A stretch of 64,000 bases of DNA from Sphingobacteriaceae bacterium. Its GTDB lineage: Bacteria; Bacteroidota; Bacteroidia; UBA7662. The notes beneath the pieces were generated by a model. The model worked only from the letters and a program-made list of their open reading frames with translations, had not been told where the DNA came from and did no database searches. Below, one piece after another: positions 47,551-57,987 of the stretch (its first letter is position 1; each line of letters starts with the position of its first letter). A program made the position numbers and the translations under genes. The stretch is from assembly GCA_030682795.1 (NCBI GenBank), contig JAUXNJ010000018.1:1-64000 (forward strand), written 5' to 3'.

Positions 47551-48408
47551 ATGAAACCACTCAAATTAGCCATTCAAAAGTCGGGCCGCCTCAGCGACGA
47601 TAGTCTCGCCCTGCTTCGTGCCTGCGGCATCCGCTTCAACAATGGCATGGGTAAATTGCGCACAGAAGCGCTGAATTTTCCGCTCGAATTGTTTTTTTTA
47701 CGCGACGACGATATCCCAGAATATGTAACCGACGGCATTGCCGACCTGGGTATTGTGGGGGAGAACGTATTGTATGAAAAGGCCCAGCCCCTGCCCATTG
47801 CAGCTAAACTGGGATTTGGAAAGTGTCGTTTGTCGCTGGCGGTACCTAAAAACAGCGGTTACCGACAACTGAGCGACCTCAATGGGCAGCGCATCGCCAC
47901 TTCCTATCCCCGTTTGCTGCGCAGTTATCTCGATAAGCAGTCGTTGCGTGCCGACATCCACGAAATCAGCGGTTCGGTTGAAATTGCACCGAGCATTGGT
48001 TTGGCCGACGCCATCTGCGACTTGGTGAGCTCCGGCTCTACCCTCTTTACCAATGGCTTGCGGGAGGTAGAAACGGTTTTACAAAGTGAAGCCGTATTGG
48101 TGCAGGCCCAATCGCTATCAGCCGAAAAAATGGCCCTGCTCAACCGCCTGCTTTTCCGCATTCAAGCCGTTCAGAAAGCGCAACAGAACAAATACATCTT
48201 GCTAAACGCGCCTAACGATAAGTTAGACAAGATTGTGTCGCTCTTACCCGGTATTAAAAGTCCCACCCTTTTACCGCTGGCCATCGAGGGCTGGAGCAGT
48301 CTGCACTCCGTAATCGAAGAAAACCAGTTCTGGGAAGTGATTGAGCAACTCAAAGCTGCTGGGGCAGAAGGCATCTTGGTTTTACCGATCGAAAAAATGA
48401 TATTTTGA
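47551..48408 (+). CDS. hisG: ATP phosphoribosyltransferase (long form)
   Basis: The 285-residue HisG makes the first committed step of histidine synthesis, joining ATP and PRPP. It opens KLAIQKSGRLSDDSLALL and holds DDDIPEYVTDGIADLGIVGE; the PRPP segment is EISGSVEIAPSIGLADAICD, then LVSSGSTLFTNGLRE. The C-terminal ACT-like domain (about 210-285, ending EGILVLPIEKMIF) marks the long, HisZ-independent form that is inhibited by histidine. So the operon has both feedback and attenuation control. Confidence 0.96.
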   Translation: MKPLKLAIQKSGRLSDDSLALLRACGIRFNNGMGKLRTEALNFPLELFFLRDDDIPEYVTDGIADLGIVGENVLYEKAQPLPIAAKLGFGKCRLSLAVPKNSGYRQLSDLNGQRIATSYPRLLRSYLDKQSLRADIHEISGSVEIAPSIGLADAICDLVSSGSTLFTNGLREVETVLQSEAVLVQAQSLSAEKMALLNRLLFRIQAVQKAQQNKYILLNAPNDKLDKIVSLLPGIKSPTLLPLAIEGWSSLHSVIEENQFWEVIEQLKAAGAEGILVLPIEKMIF

Positions 48409-49700
48409 TGAAAGTATACTTAAATCCTGAAATAAACTTATGGGCTGAAATATGCCAAAGGCCTGCTTTTGAGCAGAAAGACCTCGACGCCCAGGTTTTC
48501 GATTTGATGGATCAGGTGCGTTTGGAAGGCGACGCGGCAGTGAAGCGCTTGAGCAAGCGTTTCGACGGCGTGGCGCTGGAAAGCCTTTTGATCCCTGATG
48601 AAGCCTTCTCCAAAGCCGAGAAAGCATTGCCTGAAGCCTTAAAAGGAGCTATTCGTCAGGCAGCGGCCAATATTGAGCGTTTTCATGCGGCCCAACTACG
48701 CCCCGAGGAGGTGGTAGAGACCATGCCTGGTGTGCGCTGCTGGCGCAAGTCGGTGGGCATCCAAAAAGTGGGACTTTACATTCCTGGTGGTACTGCCCCG
48801 CTCTTCAGCACGGTGTTGATGTTGGGCATTCCTGCCAAATTAGCGGGCTGTAAAGAAGTGCTGTTGTGCAGTCCCCCGAATGCCGCCGGCGAATTGCACC
48901 CAGCCATTTTATACGCCGCATCCGTTTGTGGCATCCGCCAGGTGTATGCCGTGGGTGGGGTGCAGGCCATCGCGGCTATGACTTACGGGACCGAAACAAT
49001 ACCGCAAGTAGACAAGCTTTTTGGTCCCGGCAACCAATACGTCACCGCCGCCAAGCAGCTAGCGCAGCGCTCGGGTGTGGCCATTGACATGCCAGCAGGT
49101 CCTTCGGAAGTAGCCATTTTTGCAGATGAAACCGCCGATCCAGCCTTCATTGCGGCCGATTTGCTGAGTCAGGCGGAGCACGGTGCCGATTCGCAAGTGC
49201 TGCTGGTCACCAACAGCGAACAACAGCTTGAGCAAGTGCAAGCCGCTTTGGAGGCACAACTGCAGCGCCTTCCTCGGCTGCAAGCGGCAGCTGGCGCCTT
49301 GGCAAACAGTCGCATGGTGTACCTCCCCACTGCCGACCAAGCCTTGGAGCTGCTCAACGCCTATGCCCCCGAGCATTTGATTTTGAATTGTCGAGATGCA
49401 GCTACCTTGGCCGGGCGCTTACAGCAAGCGGGCTCGGTATTTATTGGCGCTTACAGCTGCGAAAGTGCGGGCGATTATGCCAGCGGCACCAACCACACCC
49501 TCCCTACCAATGGCTATGCACGGGCGTATAGCGGGGTTTCGGTAGATAGTTTTGTGAAAAAAATCACCTTCCAGGAGCTCAGTGCCGAAGGTGCGCGTTT
49601 GCTGGCCCCCACGGTGGAGCTGATGGCAGCAGCCGAGCAACTCGATGCACACCGCTACGCCATGCAGCTGCGGCGTGAAAAAGCGGAGGCGGCTTTATGA
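48408..49700 (+). CDS. hisD: Histidinol dehydrogenase
   Basis: The 430-residue enzyme oxidises histidinol to histidine in two NAD steps. It has YIPGGTAPLFSTVLMLGIPA, FGPGNQYVTAAKQLAQ and DMPAGPSEVAIFAD; zinc ligands lie in LLSQAEHGADSQV and in the C-terminal helix (EQLDAHRYAMQLR). I start at the ATG at 48408, which shares a base with the hisG stop (TGATG). Confidence 0.96.
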   Translation: MKVYLNPEINLWAEICQRPAFEQKDLDAQVFDLMDQVRLEGDAAVKRLSKRFDGVALESLLIPDEAFSKAEKALPEALKGAIRQAAANIERFHAAQLRPEEVVETMPGVRCWRKSVGIQKVGLYIPGGTAPLFSTVLMLGIPAKLAGCKEVLLCSPPNAAGELHPAILYAASVCGIRQVYAVGGVQAIAAMTYGTETIPQVDKLFGPGNQYVTAAKQLAQRSGVAIDMPAGPSEVAIFADETADPAFIAADLLSQAEHGADSQVLLVTNSEQQLEQVQAALEAQLQRLPRLQAAAGALANSRMVYLPTADQALELLNAYAPEHLILNCRDAATLAGRLQQAGSVFIGAYSCESAGDYASGTNHTLPTNGYARAYSGVSVDSFVKKITFQELSAEGARLLAPTVELMAAAEQLDAHRYAMQLRREKAEAAL

Positions 49701-50752
49701 GTGCTTTCGCCACCACCGCTACTGCTGCGATCGATGCCTTGGTGCAGCCGCATTTGCTGGATTTGCAGCCCTATGCCACGGCCCGGCATGAGTTTGCAGG
49801 CACAGCCGAGGTTTATTTAGATGCGAACGAGAGTCCGTTTAACACCGCCCTCAACCGCTACCCCGACCCGGCGCAAAAGGACCTCCGCACCGAAATAGCC
49901 CTTCAAAAAGGGCTGCGGCTAGAGCAGGTGTTTACGGGTCAGGGCTCCGACGAGGCCATCGACTTGCTCACGCGGCTATGCTGCAGGCCGGGCAAGGACG
50001 AGGTGATTGTTTGTCCCCCCACCTACGGCGTGTACGCCATCGCCGCCCGACTGCAGCAAGCCAAAGTGGTGGAAGTGCCGCTCACAGCCGATTTCCAGCT
50101 CGATGTGGCCAGCATTTTAGCGGCTAGCAGTGCCAACAGCAAAATCCTTTGGCTTTGCTCGCCCAACAATCCCACAGGCAATTTGATGGAAGAAGCTGCC
50201 ATTTTGGAGCTGCTACGCGCCTTTCCTGGCTTGGTGGTGGTGGATGAAGCCTACATCGACTTCGCCCAAAGCAAGAGCTGGAGCAGTGTTTTGGCCGATT
50301 TTCCGCGCTTGGTGGTGCTGCAGACTTTGTCGAAGGGCTGGGGACTGGCAGCGCTCCGCTTGGGCATGGCCTTTGCGCATCCCCGACTCATTGAACTGCT
50401 GCAGCGCATCAAATCGCCTTACAATTTGTCGGGACCAAGTCAGCAGACGGCCCTCGAGCGGCTGCAAAACGCAACCGAAACGCATAAACAAATCGACCTG
50501 CTCGTGGCCGAACGCCAACAACTAGCTACGGACTTGTCGCAACTGCCCAGTGTTCTACAAGTTTACCCTTCTCAAGCCAACTTCCTCCTCGTGCGCTTTC
50601 AAAACGCCCGTGCTACCTACGAGCTGTTGCTCCAAAACGGCATTTTGGTGCGCGACCGCTCCACCGTGCCTGGCTGCAACGGCTGTCTACGCATCAGCAT
50701 TGGCACTCCTACCGAAAACCAAAAACTTCTTCAAATCCTCCTTCAAGCATGA
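49697..50752 (+). CDS. hisC: Histidinol-phosphate aminotransferase
   Basis: The 351-residue PLP enzyme of fold type I has YLDANESPFN at the start, FTGQGSDEAIDLL and SPNNPTGNLM. VDEAYIDFA carries the PLP-binding Asp-Tyr context and TLSKGWGLAALRLG holds the Schiff-base Lys. It overlaps hisD by 4 bp (ATGA) and hisB by 4 bp. Confidence 0.95.
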   Translation: MSAFATTATAAIDALVQPHLLDLQPYATARHEFAGTAEVYLDANESPFNTALNRYPDPAQKDLRTEIALQKGLRLEQVFTGQGSDEAIDLLTRLCCRPGKDEVIVCPPTYGVYAIAARLQQAKVVEVPLTADFQLDVASILAASSANSKILWLCSPNNPTGNLMEEAAILELLRAFPGLVVVDEAYIDFAQSKSWSSVLADFPRLVVLQTLSKGWGLAALRLGMAFAHPRLIELLQRIKSPYNLSGPSQQTALERLQNATETHKQIDLLVAERQQLATDLSQLPSVLQVYPSQANFLLVRFQNARATYELLLQNGILVRDRSTVPGCNGCLRISIGTPTENQKLLQILLQA

Positions 50753-51876
50753 AAAAAGTCCTTTTTATAGATAGAGATGGGGTACTGCTGCACGAGCCGC
50801 AGGATACCTTCCAGATCGACAGCCTCGAAAAATTCGCCTTCATTCCTGGTCTTTTCGAAGGCCTAGGCCGCATTGCCCGCGAACTCGATTACGAATTGGT
50901 AATGGTGAGCAATCAGGATGGCTTAGGGAAACCCAGTTATCCGCTCCCCATCTTTGAAAGTTTACAGAAGATACTGATTGACTCCCTCGCTGGAGAAGGT
51001 ATCCGCTTCAGTGCCATCCATTTGGATGTGCATACCGAGGCGGAGATCGACTGGAGTCTGCCCCCTGCCCTCATCTCGCGCAAACCTGGCACGGCCATGT
51101 TGCAGGGCTATTTAACGGGCTACGATTTGGCCAACAGCTTTGTGATTGGCGACCGCTTCACCGATTTAGAGTTGGCACGCAACCTAGGTACCCAAGCCAT
51201 CTGGTTCCAAAAAAGCAGTCAACAGCCCCCTGAGTCGTTAAAAGCCGCCTTGGTCAGCGACCGTTGGCCCGACATTTACCGCTATTTACGCAGTCTACCG
51301 CGGCAGGTAGTGGTCAATCGCACCACCCAAGAAACCGCCATTCGGGTAGCCTTAAACCTCGATGGCAGTGGCTTTTCGCGCATCAGCACAGGCATAGGCT
51401 TTTTCGACCATATGCTGGAGCAGCTGGCGCGGCACGGGGGCTACGACCTAGAGCTCAGTTGCGCGGGCGATTTGCACATTGATGCGCACCACAGCATTGA
51501 GGATACGGCTTTGGCGCTAGGACAAGCCTTCCGCGAGGCGCTCGGTAAAAAAACCGGCATCCAGCGCTACGGCTTTGTGCTGCCCATGGACGATTGTTTG
51601 GCCCAGGCGAGTCTCGATTTCAGCGGTCGTCCTGCCCTGCAATGGGAACTGAGCTTTGCCCAAAGTCAGCTCGGCGACTTCCCCACCCAAATGGCCAAGC
51701 ACTTTTTCGAATCCTTCGCCCAAGCGGCTGGCTGCAATTTACAGCTGCAAGTTACCGGCGAAAACGACCACCACAAGCTCGAAAGCTGCTTCAAAGCCTT
51801 TGCGAGGGCTTTGCGTGCGGCGACCGACTTTGGTTCGCAAACCGACCAACTGCCAAGCACCAAAGGACAATTATGA
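50749..51876 (+). CDS. hisB: Bifunctional histidinol phosphatase / imidazoleglycerol-phosphate dehydratase
   Basis: The 375-residue fusion has an N-terminal HAD phosphatase domain (IDRDGVL with the two Asp near residues 8 and 10; SRKPGTAML; VIGDRFTDLELARNLG). It has a C-terminal dehydratase domain from about 185, with GIGFFDHMLEQLARHGGYDL and the metal-binding HIDAHHSIEDTALALGQAF. The Cys zinc loop of the E. coli phosphatase half is absent, as I recall for Bacteroidota HisB. It catalyses steps 6 and 8 of the pathway. Confidence 0.96.
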   Translation: MKKVLFIDRDGVLLHEPQDTFQIDSLEKFAFIPGLFEGLGRIARELDYELVMVSNQDGLGKPSYPLPIFESLQKILIDSLAGEGIRFSAIHLDVHTEAEIDWSLPPALISRKPGTAMLQGYLTGYDLANSFVIGDRFTDLELARNLGTQAIWFQKSSQQPPESLKAALVSDRWPDIYRYLRSLPRQVVVNRTTQETAIRVALNLDGSGFSRISTGIGFFDHMLEQLARHGGYDLELSCAGDLHIDAHHSIEDTALALGQAFREALGKKTGIQRYGFVLPMDDCLAQASLDFSGRPALQWELSFAQSQLGDFPTQMAKHFFESFAQAAGCNLQLQVTGENDHHKLESCFKAFARALRAATDFGSQTDQLPSTKGQL

Positions 51877-52457
51877 ACATCGCCATTGTAAAATACAATG
51901 CGGGTAACATCCGTTCGGTGGAACTGGCTTTAAAGCGAATTGGCCACGAAGCTGTGGTTACCGCCGATCCAGCCACCCTACAGGCTGCCGATAAAGTCAT
52001 TTTTCCCGGGGTTGGCGCGGCCAATGCGGCCATGCCGTGGCTCGAAGCGGCTGGACTGGTACCCGTGCTACGCAACTTGCAGCAACCTGTGCTGGGCATT
52101 TGTTTGGGCATGCAACTCCTCGCCGAAGCCTCGGAAGAAGGTCCTACCGCCTGCCTCAACCTGGTGCCCTGTACCGTTCAACGCTTTTTGCCCAGCGCCG
52201 GCAAAGTGCCGCAAATTGGCTGGAACCAAGTCACGCACCAAAACCACCCCCTTTTTGAAGGCCTCCCACCACAAGTATGGATGTACCATGTGCATGGTTT
52301 TTACCTGCCCTTGGGCGCTCATACCATTGCCAGCACTACATACGGCATACCCTACACCGCCGCCCTGCAGCACCAAAACTTTTATGCCGTTCAATTTCAC
52401 CCCGAGCGCAGCGGCCCGGCTGGCAGTCGCCTGCTCCAAAACTTTTTAGCGATATGA
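51873..52457 (+). CDS. hisH: Imidazole glycerol phosphate synthase, glutaminase subunit
   Basis: The 194-residue class I glutaminase has the nucleophile Cys in LGICLGMQLL (near residue 80). HVHGFY and FYAVQFHPERSG hold the catalytic His and Glu, and YNAGNIRSVELALKR is at the start. It feeds ammonia to HisF. The ATG at 51873 overlaps the hisB stop as ATGA and gives the proper N-terminus. Confidence 0.96.
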   Translation: MNIAIVKYNAGNIRSVELALKRIGHEAVVTADPATLQAADKVIFPGVGAANAAMPWLEAAGLVPVLRNLQQPVLGICLGMQLLAEASEEGPTACLNLVPCTVQRFLPSAGKVPQIGWNQVTHQNHPLFEGLPPQVWMYHVHGFYLPLGAHTIASTTYGIPYTAALQHQNFYAVQFHPERSGPAGSRLLQNFLAI

Positions 52458-53197
52458 AACTTACACCCATTGCCGCCATCGACCTCATTGCAGGCCAAGT
52501 GGTGCGCCTCACCCAAGGCGATTTTAACCAAAAAAAAACCTATTCGAGCAATCCTGTGTCCGTGGCCAAACAGCTCGAGCAACTGGGTTTTGAGCGTTTG
52601 CATTTGGTAGATTTAGACGGCGCCAAGGCTGGAAAACCGCAGCAGCTATCCATTTTGGCCGCTATTGCGCGAGAAACCAGTTTAAAAATCGATTTTGGAG
52701 GGGGACTTCGCACTTTGGAAGACTTTGAAAGCGTGCTCAACGCCGGCGCCCAGCAGGTTACCTTGGGAAGTCTGGCCGTCGAAAACCCCGCCCTGCTCGA
52801 AAACTTCATTGCTCAAAAAGGCGCTTCCAAATTGCTGCTAGCAGCCGATGTGCGCAACGGTTGGGTGGTTACGCGTGGTTGGACCAGTCAAAGCACCCTG
52901 GCCATCTCCGCCTACCTCCGCAACTGGCTCCAAAAAGGCGTTTCGGAAGTCTTTGTGACCGACGTTGCCAACGACGGCGCCATGCGTGGACCCAATTTTG
53001 CCCTTTACCAACAGTTGCTTACCGAGCTGCCACAGTTACAACTCATTGCCAGCGGCGGTATTCGGGGCCCCGGCGACGTACAAAAACTCAGCGAGCTCGG
53101 CTGCAGCGGCGCCATCATCGGCAAAGCCCTGTATGAAGAACAAGTGCCGCGCATGCGCTGGATTGAACTCCTAAAAAAAGGCGTATATGCTGGCTAA
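52454..53197 (+). CDS. hisA: ProFAR isomerase
   Basis: The 247-residue TIM barrel has [19 protein letters not shown] with the first catalytic Asp, [29 protein letters not shown] and the second Asp in [15 protein letters not shown]; the phosphate loop [11 protein letters not shown] follows. It isomerises the aminoaldose to the aminoketose. The ATG at 52454 overlaps hisH by 4 bp. Confidence 0.96.
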   Translation: MKLTPIAAIDLIAGQVVRLTQGDFNQKKTYSSNPVSVAKQLEQLGFERLHLVDLDGAKAGKPQQLSILAAIARETSLKIDFGGGLRTLEDFESVLNAGAQQVTLGSLAVENPALLENFIAQKGASKLLLAADVRNGWVVTRGWTSQSTLAISAYLRNWLQKGVSEVFVTDVANDGAMRGPNFALYQQLLTELPQLQLIASGGIRGPGDVQKLSELGCSGAIIGKALYEEQVPRMRWIELLKKGVYAG

Positions 53198-53942
53198 GCG
53201 CATCATTCCTTGTTTGGATGTGAAAGACGGTCGCACTGTAAAAGGCATCCGTTTTGAAGCCTTGCGAGATGCGGGTGATCCTGTAGCTTTGGCCGCCTTC
53301 TACGCCGAGCAGGGTGCCGACGAGCTCGTATTGCTCGATATTTCTGCCACACATGAAGGTCGCACAACATTTTTGCCCTTGGTGGCACAAGTGGCGGTCG
53401 AACTCAACATTCCCTTTACCGTGGGCGGCGGCATTAGCAGTCTGGCACAAATTGAAGCCCTATTGAGCGTGGGCGCCGACAAAATCAGCCTGAACAGCGC
53501 CGCTTTCCGCAACCCGCAACTCATTGAAGAGGCCGCCAAACGTTTCGGCAGTCAGTGCATCGTACTGGCCATCGATGCCCGGCGCGTAGGCAGCCAATAC
53601 GAGGTATTTCTGCAAGGCGGTCGCCAAGCCACCGGCACAGAAGCCATCGCATGGGCGCAGCAAGCCGTAGACCTAGGAGCTGGCGAAATCCTGCTCACGA
53701 GCATGGATGCCGATGGCACCAAAGCCGGCTTCGAGCTCACCCTCACCCAGCAGCTCGCACAAGCCTTGCCCGTACCCGTGATTGCCAGCGGTGGCGCCGG
53801 CTCCCCCGAGCACTTTGCCGAGGTATTTCAACAGGCTGGTGCCGATGCTGCACTTGCCGCCAGCATTTTTCACTTTGGCGAAATCGCTATTCCTGATCTT
53901 AAAAACTATTTAGCATCCCTCCAAATCCCCATCCGCATATGA
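53187..53942 (+). CDS. hisF: Imidazole glycerol phosphate synthase, cyclase subunit
   Basis: The 251-residue TIM barrel has [20 protein letters not shown] with the catalytic Asp near residue 11, [23 protein letters not shown] and [16 protein letters not shown] with the second Asp. It uses ammonia from HisH to close the imidazole ring, releasing AICAR. It overlaps hisA by 11 bp. Confidence 0.96.
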   Translation: MLAKRIIPCLDVKDGRTVKGIRFEALRDAGDPVALAAFYAEQGADELVLLDISATHEGRTTFLPLVAQVAVELNIPFTVGGGISSLAQIEALLSVGADKISLNSAAFRNPQLIEEAAKRFGSQCIVLAIDARRVGSQYEVFLQGGRQATGTEAIAWAQQAVDLGAGEILLTSMDADGTKAGFELTLTQQLAQALPVPVIASGGAGSPEHFAEVFQQAGADAALAASIFHFGEIAIPDLKNYLASLQIPIRI

Positions 53943-54538
53943 ACCTCCAACCCGATTTTAGCAAGGGGCTTTTACCCGCCATCATCCAAAACGATCAAGA
54001 CGGCCGCGTGCTCATGCTGGGCTACATGAATGCCGCTGCCTTTGAACTCAGTAAAAAAGATGGTCGTGTTTGCTTTTTCAGTCGCAGCAAAAACCGCCTC
54101 TGGATCAAAGGCGAAAGCTCTGGCAACTTTTTGAACATCCAGAGCATGCAACTCGACTGCGATGCCGATGCCTTGCTTATCCGCGTAAAACCCACTGGTC
54201 CCACTTGCCACACCGGCAGCAACAGCTGTTTTGGAGATGAACTACCAAGTACCGACTTCCTGCAAACACTACAGGCCTTGATCCAAGAACGCCAACGCCA
54301 GCCCGTAAAAGGCTCCTACACCAACCAGCTCCTCGAAGCGGGCATCGACCGCATGGCCCAAAAAGTAGGTGAAGAAGGCGTAGAAACGGTAATCGCCGCC
54401 AAAAACAACGACCTCAACAAGCTTCACGAAGAAGCAGCCGACCTACTGTACCACCTTTTGGTGTTGCTCACAGGAAAAAATACGGATTTGAACGCGGTGG
54501 TGGATATCTTAAAAAGCCGCCACCAAAAAGCACACTGA
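53939..54538 (+). CDS. hisI: Bifunctional PRA-CH / PRA-PH (HisIE)
   Basis: The 199-residue fusion has an N-terminal phosphoribosyl-AMP cyclohydrolase domain ([20 protein letters not shown]; zinc Cys in [10 protein letters not shown] and [11 protein letters not shown]). The C-terminal phosphoribosyl-ATP pyrophosphohydrolase (from about 110) has [17 protein letters not shown] and [15 protein letters not shown] with acidic metal ligands. It makes steps 2 and 3 of the pathway. It is the last his gene, overlapping hisF by 4 bp. Confidence 0.96.
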   Translation: MNLQPDFSKGLLPAIIQNDQDGRVLMLGYMNAAAFELSKKDGRVCFFSRSKNRLWIKGESSGNFLNIQSMQLDCDADALLIRVKPTGPTCHTGSNSCFGDELPSTDFLQTLQALIQERQRQPVKGSYTNQLLEAGIDRMAQKVGEEGVETVIAAKNNDLNKLHEEAADLLYHLLVLLTGKNTDLNAVVDILKSRHQKAH

Positions 54539-54562
54539 GTTTATTCCATCCATAAAAACAAA

Positions 54563-54592
54563 AAAGGCTGCAGTCACCTGCAGCCTTTTGCT
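54563..54592. terminator. Bidirectional terminator, his operon / rpsA
   Basis: AAAGGCTGCAG (54563-54573) pairs with CTGCAGCCTTTT (from 54578) around TCAC. The converging his operon and rpsA share it. Confidence 0.88.
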
Positions 54593-54608
54593 ATTTAAAC
54601 GAATGGGC

Positions 54609-56543
54609 TTATGCCTCTTCGTCCTCGTCGTCCTCAGACTTCGCTTTTTTCGCGCTTGGCTTTTTGGCCTTCGCGTCCATCTTTTTGATGGCTTCAGCTT
54701 GCGCTTTCTTTTCAGTTTGGAGCATTTGCTCTTTCAAACCTGCCAAGGCGTCTAAATCACCAAGGGTATCGCGCTCTTCGTCGGTCTTCGCTTTTTTGCT
54801 CTTCTTAAAGTTAGCAACTTCAGCTTGTTCTGCCGCTTTTTCGCCTTCTTTCGCTTCCTGCCACATGCGGCTGTGTGAAACAACGATACGACGGTTTTCT
54901 TTGCTGAATTCAATCACGCGGAAGTCAGCTTCCATGTCGGCCATCAAAGACTTACCATCTTCTTTCTGGAGTTGCTTTTTAGGAGCAAATCCTTCAACAC
55001 CGTAAGGCAACTGTACTACTGCACCTTTGTCTTCCATGCTGGTGATGGTACCCTTGTGAACTGATCCTTCGAGGAAAATGGTCTCGAAAGTATCCCATGG
55101 GTTTTCTTCCAACTGCTTGTGTCCAAGGCTCAAGCGACGGTTTTCCAAGTCGATATCGAGTACGATAACGTCAATTTCTTCGTCACGCTTGATGAACTCT
55201 GCAGGGTGATTGATTTTTTTGGTCCAGCTCAAATCGCTAACGTGTACCAAACCGTCAACACCTTCGCCAAGTTCTACGAACAAACCAAAGTTGGTGAGGT
55301 TACGCACGATGCCTTTGTGCTTGCTGTTCACAGGGAATTTCTCTGTGATGTTGGTCCATGGATCAGCAGAAAGCTGCTTGATACCGAGTGACATCTTGCG
55401 CTCTTCGCGGTCGATGCTCAATACCACTGCTTCTACCTCATCGCCTTGCTTCATGAAATCCTGTGGATTACGCAAGTGCTGGCTCCAGCTCATTTCTGAA
55501 ACGTGGATCAAACCTTCAACGCCATTGGCGATTTCAAGGAATGCACCGTAATCGGCCACAGTTACTACACGGCCTTTAACAACCGTACCTGCAGTGATTT
55601 CTTCTGTCAAAGCTTCCCAAGGGTGTGAAGTCAATTGCTTCATACCCAAGCTGATGCGCTTCTTCTCATCATCAAAATCGATAACCACCACTTGGATCTT
55701 CTGATCCAACTGCAGCACTTCTGATGGATGGTTGATGCGACCCCAGCTGATATCTGTGATATGCAACAAGCCGTCTACACCACCGAGATCTACGAACACA
55801 CCGAAATCGGTCATATTCTTCACGGTGCCTTCGAGTACTTGTCCTTTCTCCATCTTGCTCATGATTTCCACTTTTTGTGCCTCGAGGTCGTCCTCAATCA
55901 ACACTTTGTGCGAAACCACCGCATTGCGGAGGGTAGGATTAATTTTAACGACCTTGAATTCCATGGTCTTGCCTACGTACTGGTCGTAGTCGCGAACTGG
56001 CTTCACGTCGATTTGTGATCCTGGCAAGAAAGTTTCGATGCCACTAACATCAACCACCAAACCACCTTTGGTACGTGCTTTCACACGGCCTTCGATGATG
56101 AGGTCTTCCTCATTTGATTTAACAATCATTTCCCAGGCGTTCATAATACGCGCAGCCTTGCGTGAAAGCACGAGCTGTCCGTCTTTGTCTTCCTGATTAA
56201 CGATAAGAACTTCCACTTCGTCACCTACTTTGAGGCCCGGAATATCGCGGAATTCTGAAAGCGGCACCAAGCCGTCTGATTTGAACCCGATGTTCAAAAC
56301 AACATCGCGATCGGTCATTCCAGCAACAGTCGCCTTCACGATTTCGTTGCTCTGGATTTGGTTGAGGGTACCGCTGTACATCTCTTCCATACGCTTGCGC
56401 TCATCTTTCGAATAGCCACCGAATTTCTTACCGGTGCCGTCCCAGTCAAAATCTCCGGGAGTAGTGGTCTTCTGCACTGCAGGAGCTGCCGTTGGGGTAG
56501 CTTCTACTTGTTCAACTGTGTTTTCCAGTTCTTTTTCTGACAT
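54609..56543 (-). CDS. rpsA: 30S ribosomal protein S1
   Basis: The 644-residue protein has six S1 (OB-fold) repeats starting near residue 38, for example GTVKNMTDFGVFVDLGGVDG followed by LLHITDISWGRINHP, and GIVRNLTNFGLFVELGEGVD. The N-terminus is acidic and Thr/Pro-rich and the C-terminal tail is Lys- and Glu-rich (KKPSAKKAKSEDDEDEEA), both common in Bacteroidota S1. It carries mRNA to the ribosome. A consensus promoter and AGGA before the start are seen. Confidence 0.96.
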   Translation of the reverse strand: MSEKELENTVEQVEATPTAAPAVQKTTTPGDFDWDGTGKKFGGYSKDERKRMEEMYSGTLNQIQSNEIVKATVAGMTDRDVVLNIGFKSDGLVPLSEFRDIPGLKVGDEVEVLIVNQEDKDGQLVLSRKAARIMNAWEMIVKSNEEDLIIEGRVKARTKGGLVVDVSGIETFLPGSQIDVKPVRDYDQYVGKTMEFKVVKINPTLRNAVVSHKVLIEDDLEAQKVEIMSKMEKGQVLEGTVKNMTDFGVFVDLGGVDGLLHITDISWGRINHPSEVLQLDQKIQVVVIDFDDEKKRISLGMKQLTSHPWEALTEEITAGTVVKGRVVTVADYGAFLEIANGVEGLIHVSEMSWSQHLRNPQDFMKQGDEVEAVVLSIDREERKMSLGIKQLSADPWTNITEKFPVNSKHKGIVRNLTNFGLFVELGEGVDGLVHVSDLSWTKKINHPAEFIKRDEEIDVIVLDIDLENRRLSLGHKQLEENPWDTFETIFLEGSVHKGTITSMEDKGAVVQLPYGVEGFAPKKQLQKEDGKSLMADMEADFRVIEFSKENRRIVVSHSRMWQEAKEGEKAAEQAEVANFKKSKKAKTDEERDTLGDLDALAGLKEQMLQTEKKAQAEAIKKMDAKAKKPSAKKAKSEDDEDEEA

Positions 56544-56583
56544 TAATATAAGTATCCTTTCTTGCCTTGGTTAAAGGCGGTTG

Positions 56584-56615
56584 CAAAGGTATTGATTCTA
56601 TTTAAAAATCAAAAA
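56584..56615 (-). promoter_or_regulatory. Promoter of rpsA
   Basis: On the minus strand TTTTTG (56615-56610), 18 nt, then TACCTTTG (56591-56584), a strong Bacteroidota promoter. The leader is about 35 nt. Confidence 0.75.
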
Positions 56616-56678
56616 GGCTTAGCCAGCTTATTTACAGCTGATTAGTCAGAATTCTTGAAAAATGCGGTTTAAACGCCA

Positions 56679-57773
56679 TTATGGCCTTTGTAGGCGGATG
56701 GTACGCTGCGTATTTTTATCTTGAATTTGCAAGAAATACAAGCCGGATGGCCAATTTGCAGGGATAGGGAAGCTTTCAGGGGTTTCGGAGAGCACCACCA
56801 GGCAGCTTCCTTGTGCATCGAAAAAGCGTAAAATACTGCCTGCCGGAAGTTGTTTGAAGTACAATACGTCTTGCAAGGGATTCGGATAAACTACTAAATC
56901 GGCGAGTTTCGGCTCGAGGACAGAAATCCCAATACCCGCTAAAGTAACACAAAGGGTATCGTTTAATCGGTTACTATCTCCCACAGCAACTACCCAAGCA
57001 CATAGCTCCCTTCCATTTAATATGGCCTCCGCAGGTACTGTGTGCGGATGCACAAAGCTGCTGTCGCCGCCAGGTAATATGCTGGCGATAAAAGTTGCAT
57101 TAAAGGGGCCGCTAACGGGATTTGTGTTGATGGTGTAGCTTACCGTTGGATTCACCAAGGGTATGTTGCCCTCGTTTTGAATGCGCATGGTAAAACGTAG
57201 TATACGCCCAGTCCCCCCTTGCAAATTGGTAACTCGAATACTGTCTATTGCTGCATCACTGGTGTCTTGCTGCACTCGAAATACCTGCCACTCATCAAAA
57301 CCAGGATTTTGTGCACTCCCACTCAGGGCGAACTGATGTAGCCGCAAGCGGGTGGTGCTAATTTGGTTAAAATCAACAATCAATTGTGACCCGTAACCAG
57401 GAATCCCCTGGATCAATTGAATATTTTGCCAACTGCTGCCATCCCAATATTGTAGCTGAGCACTGCCAGCAAAAACAACTGCATTTCCAGCAGGTGGCGC
57501 AAAATTAGTCCCAACGTTATGCAATACCATTCGATTCATGAGCTGCGGCTGCGTCCATTCCAATTGCATCCAGGCTGGTTGCGGAAAATTGCTTGCGGTG
57601 CCTACCCAACCAAAAAAACTTCCATTGAGAATACCGTCAGTCCAGTTAGCGGGGCCAAAATTTCCCGTAGAACTTGCCGATGCCGTTGCTGTGGCGGTTA
57701 AAGCAAGATTGGCTTGCGCAAAAGTCGTGAGGCCTGTAAAAAGGCTGATATATAAGAGCAATAAAAAACGCAT
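56679..57773 (-). CDS. Secreted protein with discoidin-like domain and T9SS sorting domain
   Basis: The 364-residue protein has a signal peptide (RFLLLLYISLFTGLTTFAQA). The next region of about 140 residues resembles F5/8 type C (discoidin) domains (GPANWTDGILNG; RLRLHQFALSG). A CARDB-like beta domain about 170-275 follows. The C-terminus is a type A T9SS sorting domain (LVVYPNPLQDVLYFKQL, SGLYFLQIQDKNTQRTIRL). It should be exported through the outer membrane and anchored or released. Carbohydrate binding is a guess. Confidence 0.85.
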   Translation of the reverse strand: MRFLLLLYISLFTGLTTFAQANLALTATATASASSTGNFGPANWTDGILNGSFFGWVGTASNFPQPAWMQLEWTQPQLMNRMVLHNVGTNFAPPAGNAVVFAGSAQLQYWDGSSWQNIQLIQGIPGYGSQLIVDFNQISTTRLRLHQFALSGSAQNPGFDEWQVFRVQQDTSDAAIDSIRVTNLQGGTGRILRFTMRIQNEGNIPLVNPTVSYTINTNPVSGPFNATFIASILPGGDSSFVHPHTVPAEAILNGRELCAWVVAVGDSNRLNDTLCVTLAGIGISVLEPKLADLVVYPNPLQDVLYFKQLPAGSILRFFDAQGSCLVVLSETPESFPIPANWPSGLYFLQIQDKNTQRTIRLQRP

Positions 57774-57987
57774 TGTATCTAGGTTTATAAAAGTGAATAT
57801 ACAGCCTATTGCAAAATCCTAGGCATCAGTGGGATTAAATTTTGCTTAAGTGACGAAAAGACCGCTCAACTTGCTTAAAAACAGCCAATTCGTCCGCTTA
57901 AACAGCCGTTTTCAAGTCAAAATGGCGCTAAATACATTGTGGTGCTGCATTTGATGAAATCGAAGTGTAAGACGTAAACAATTCATT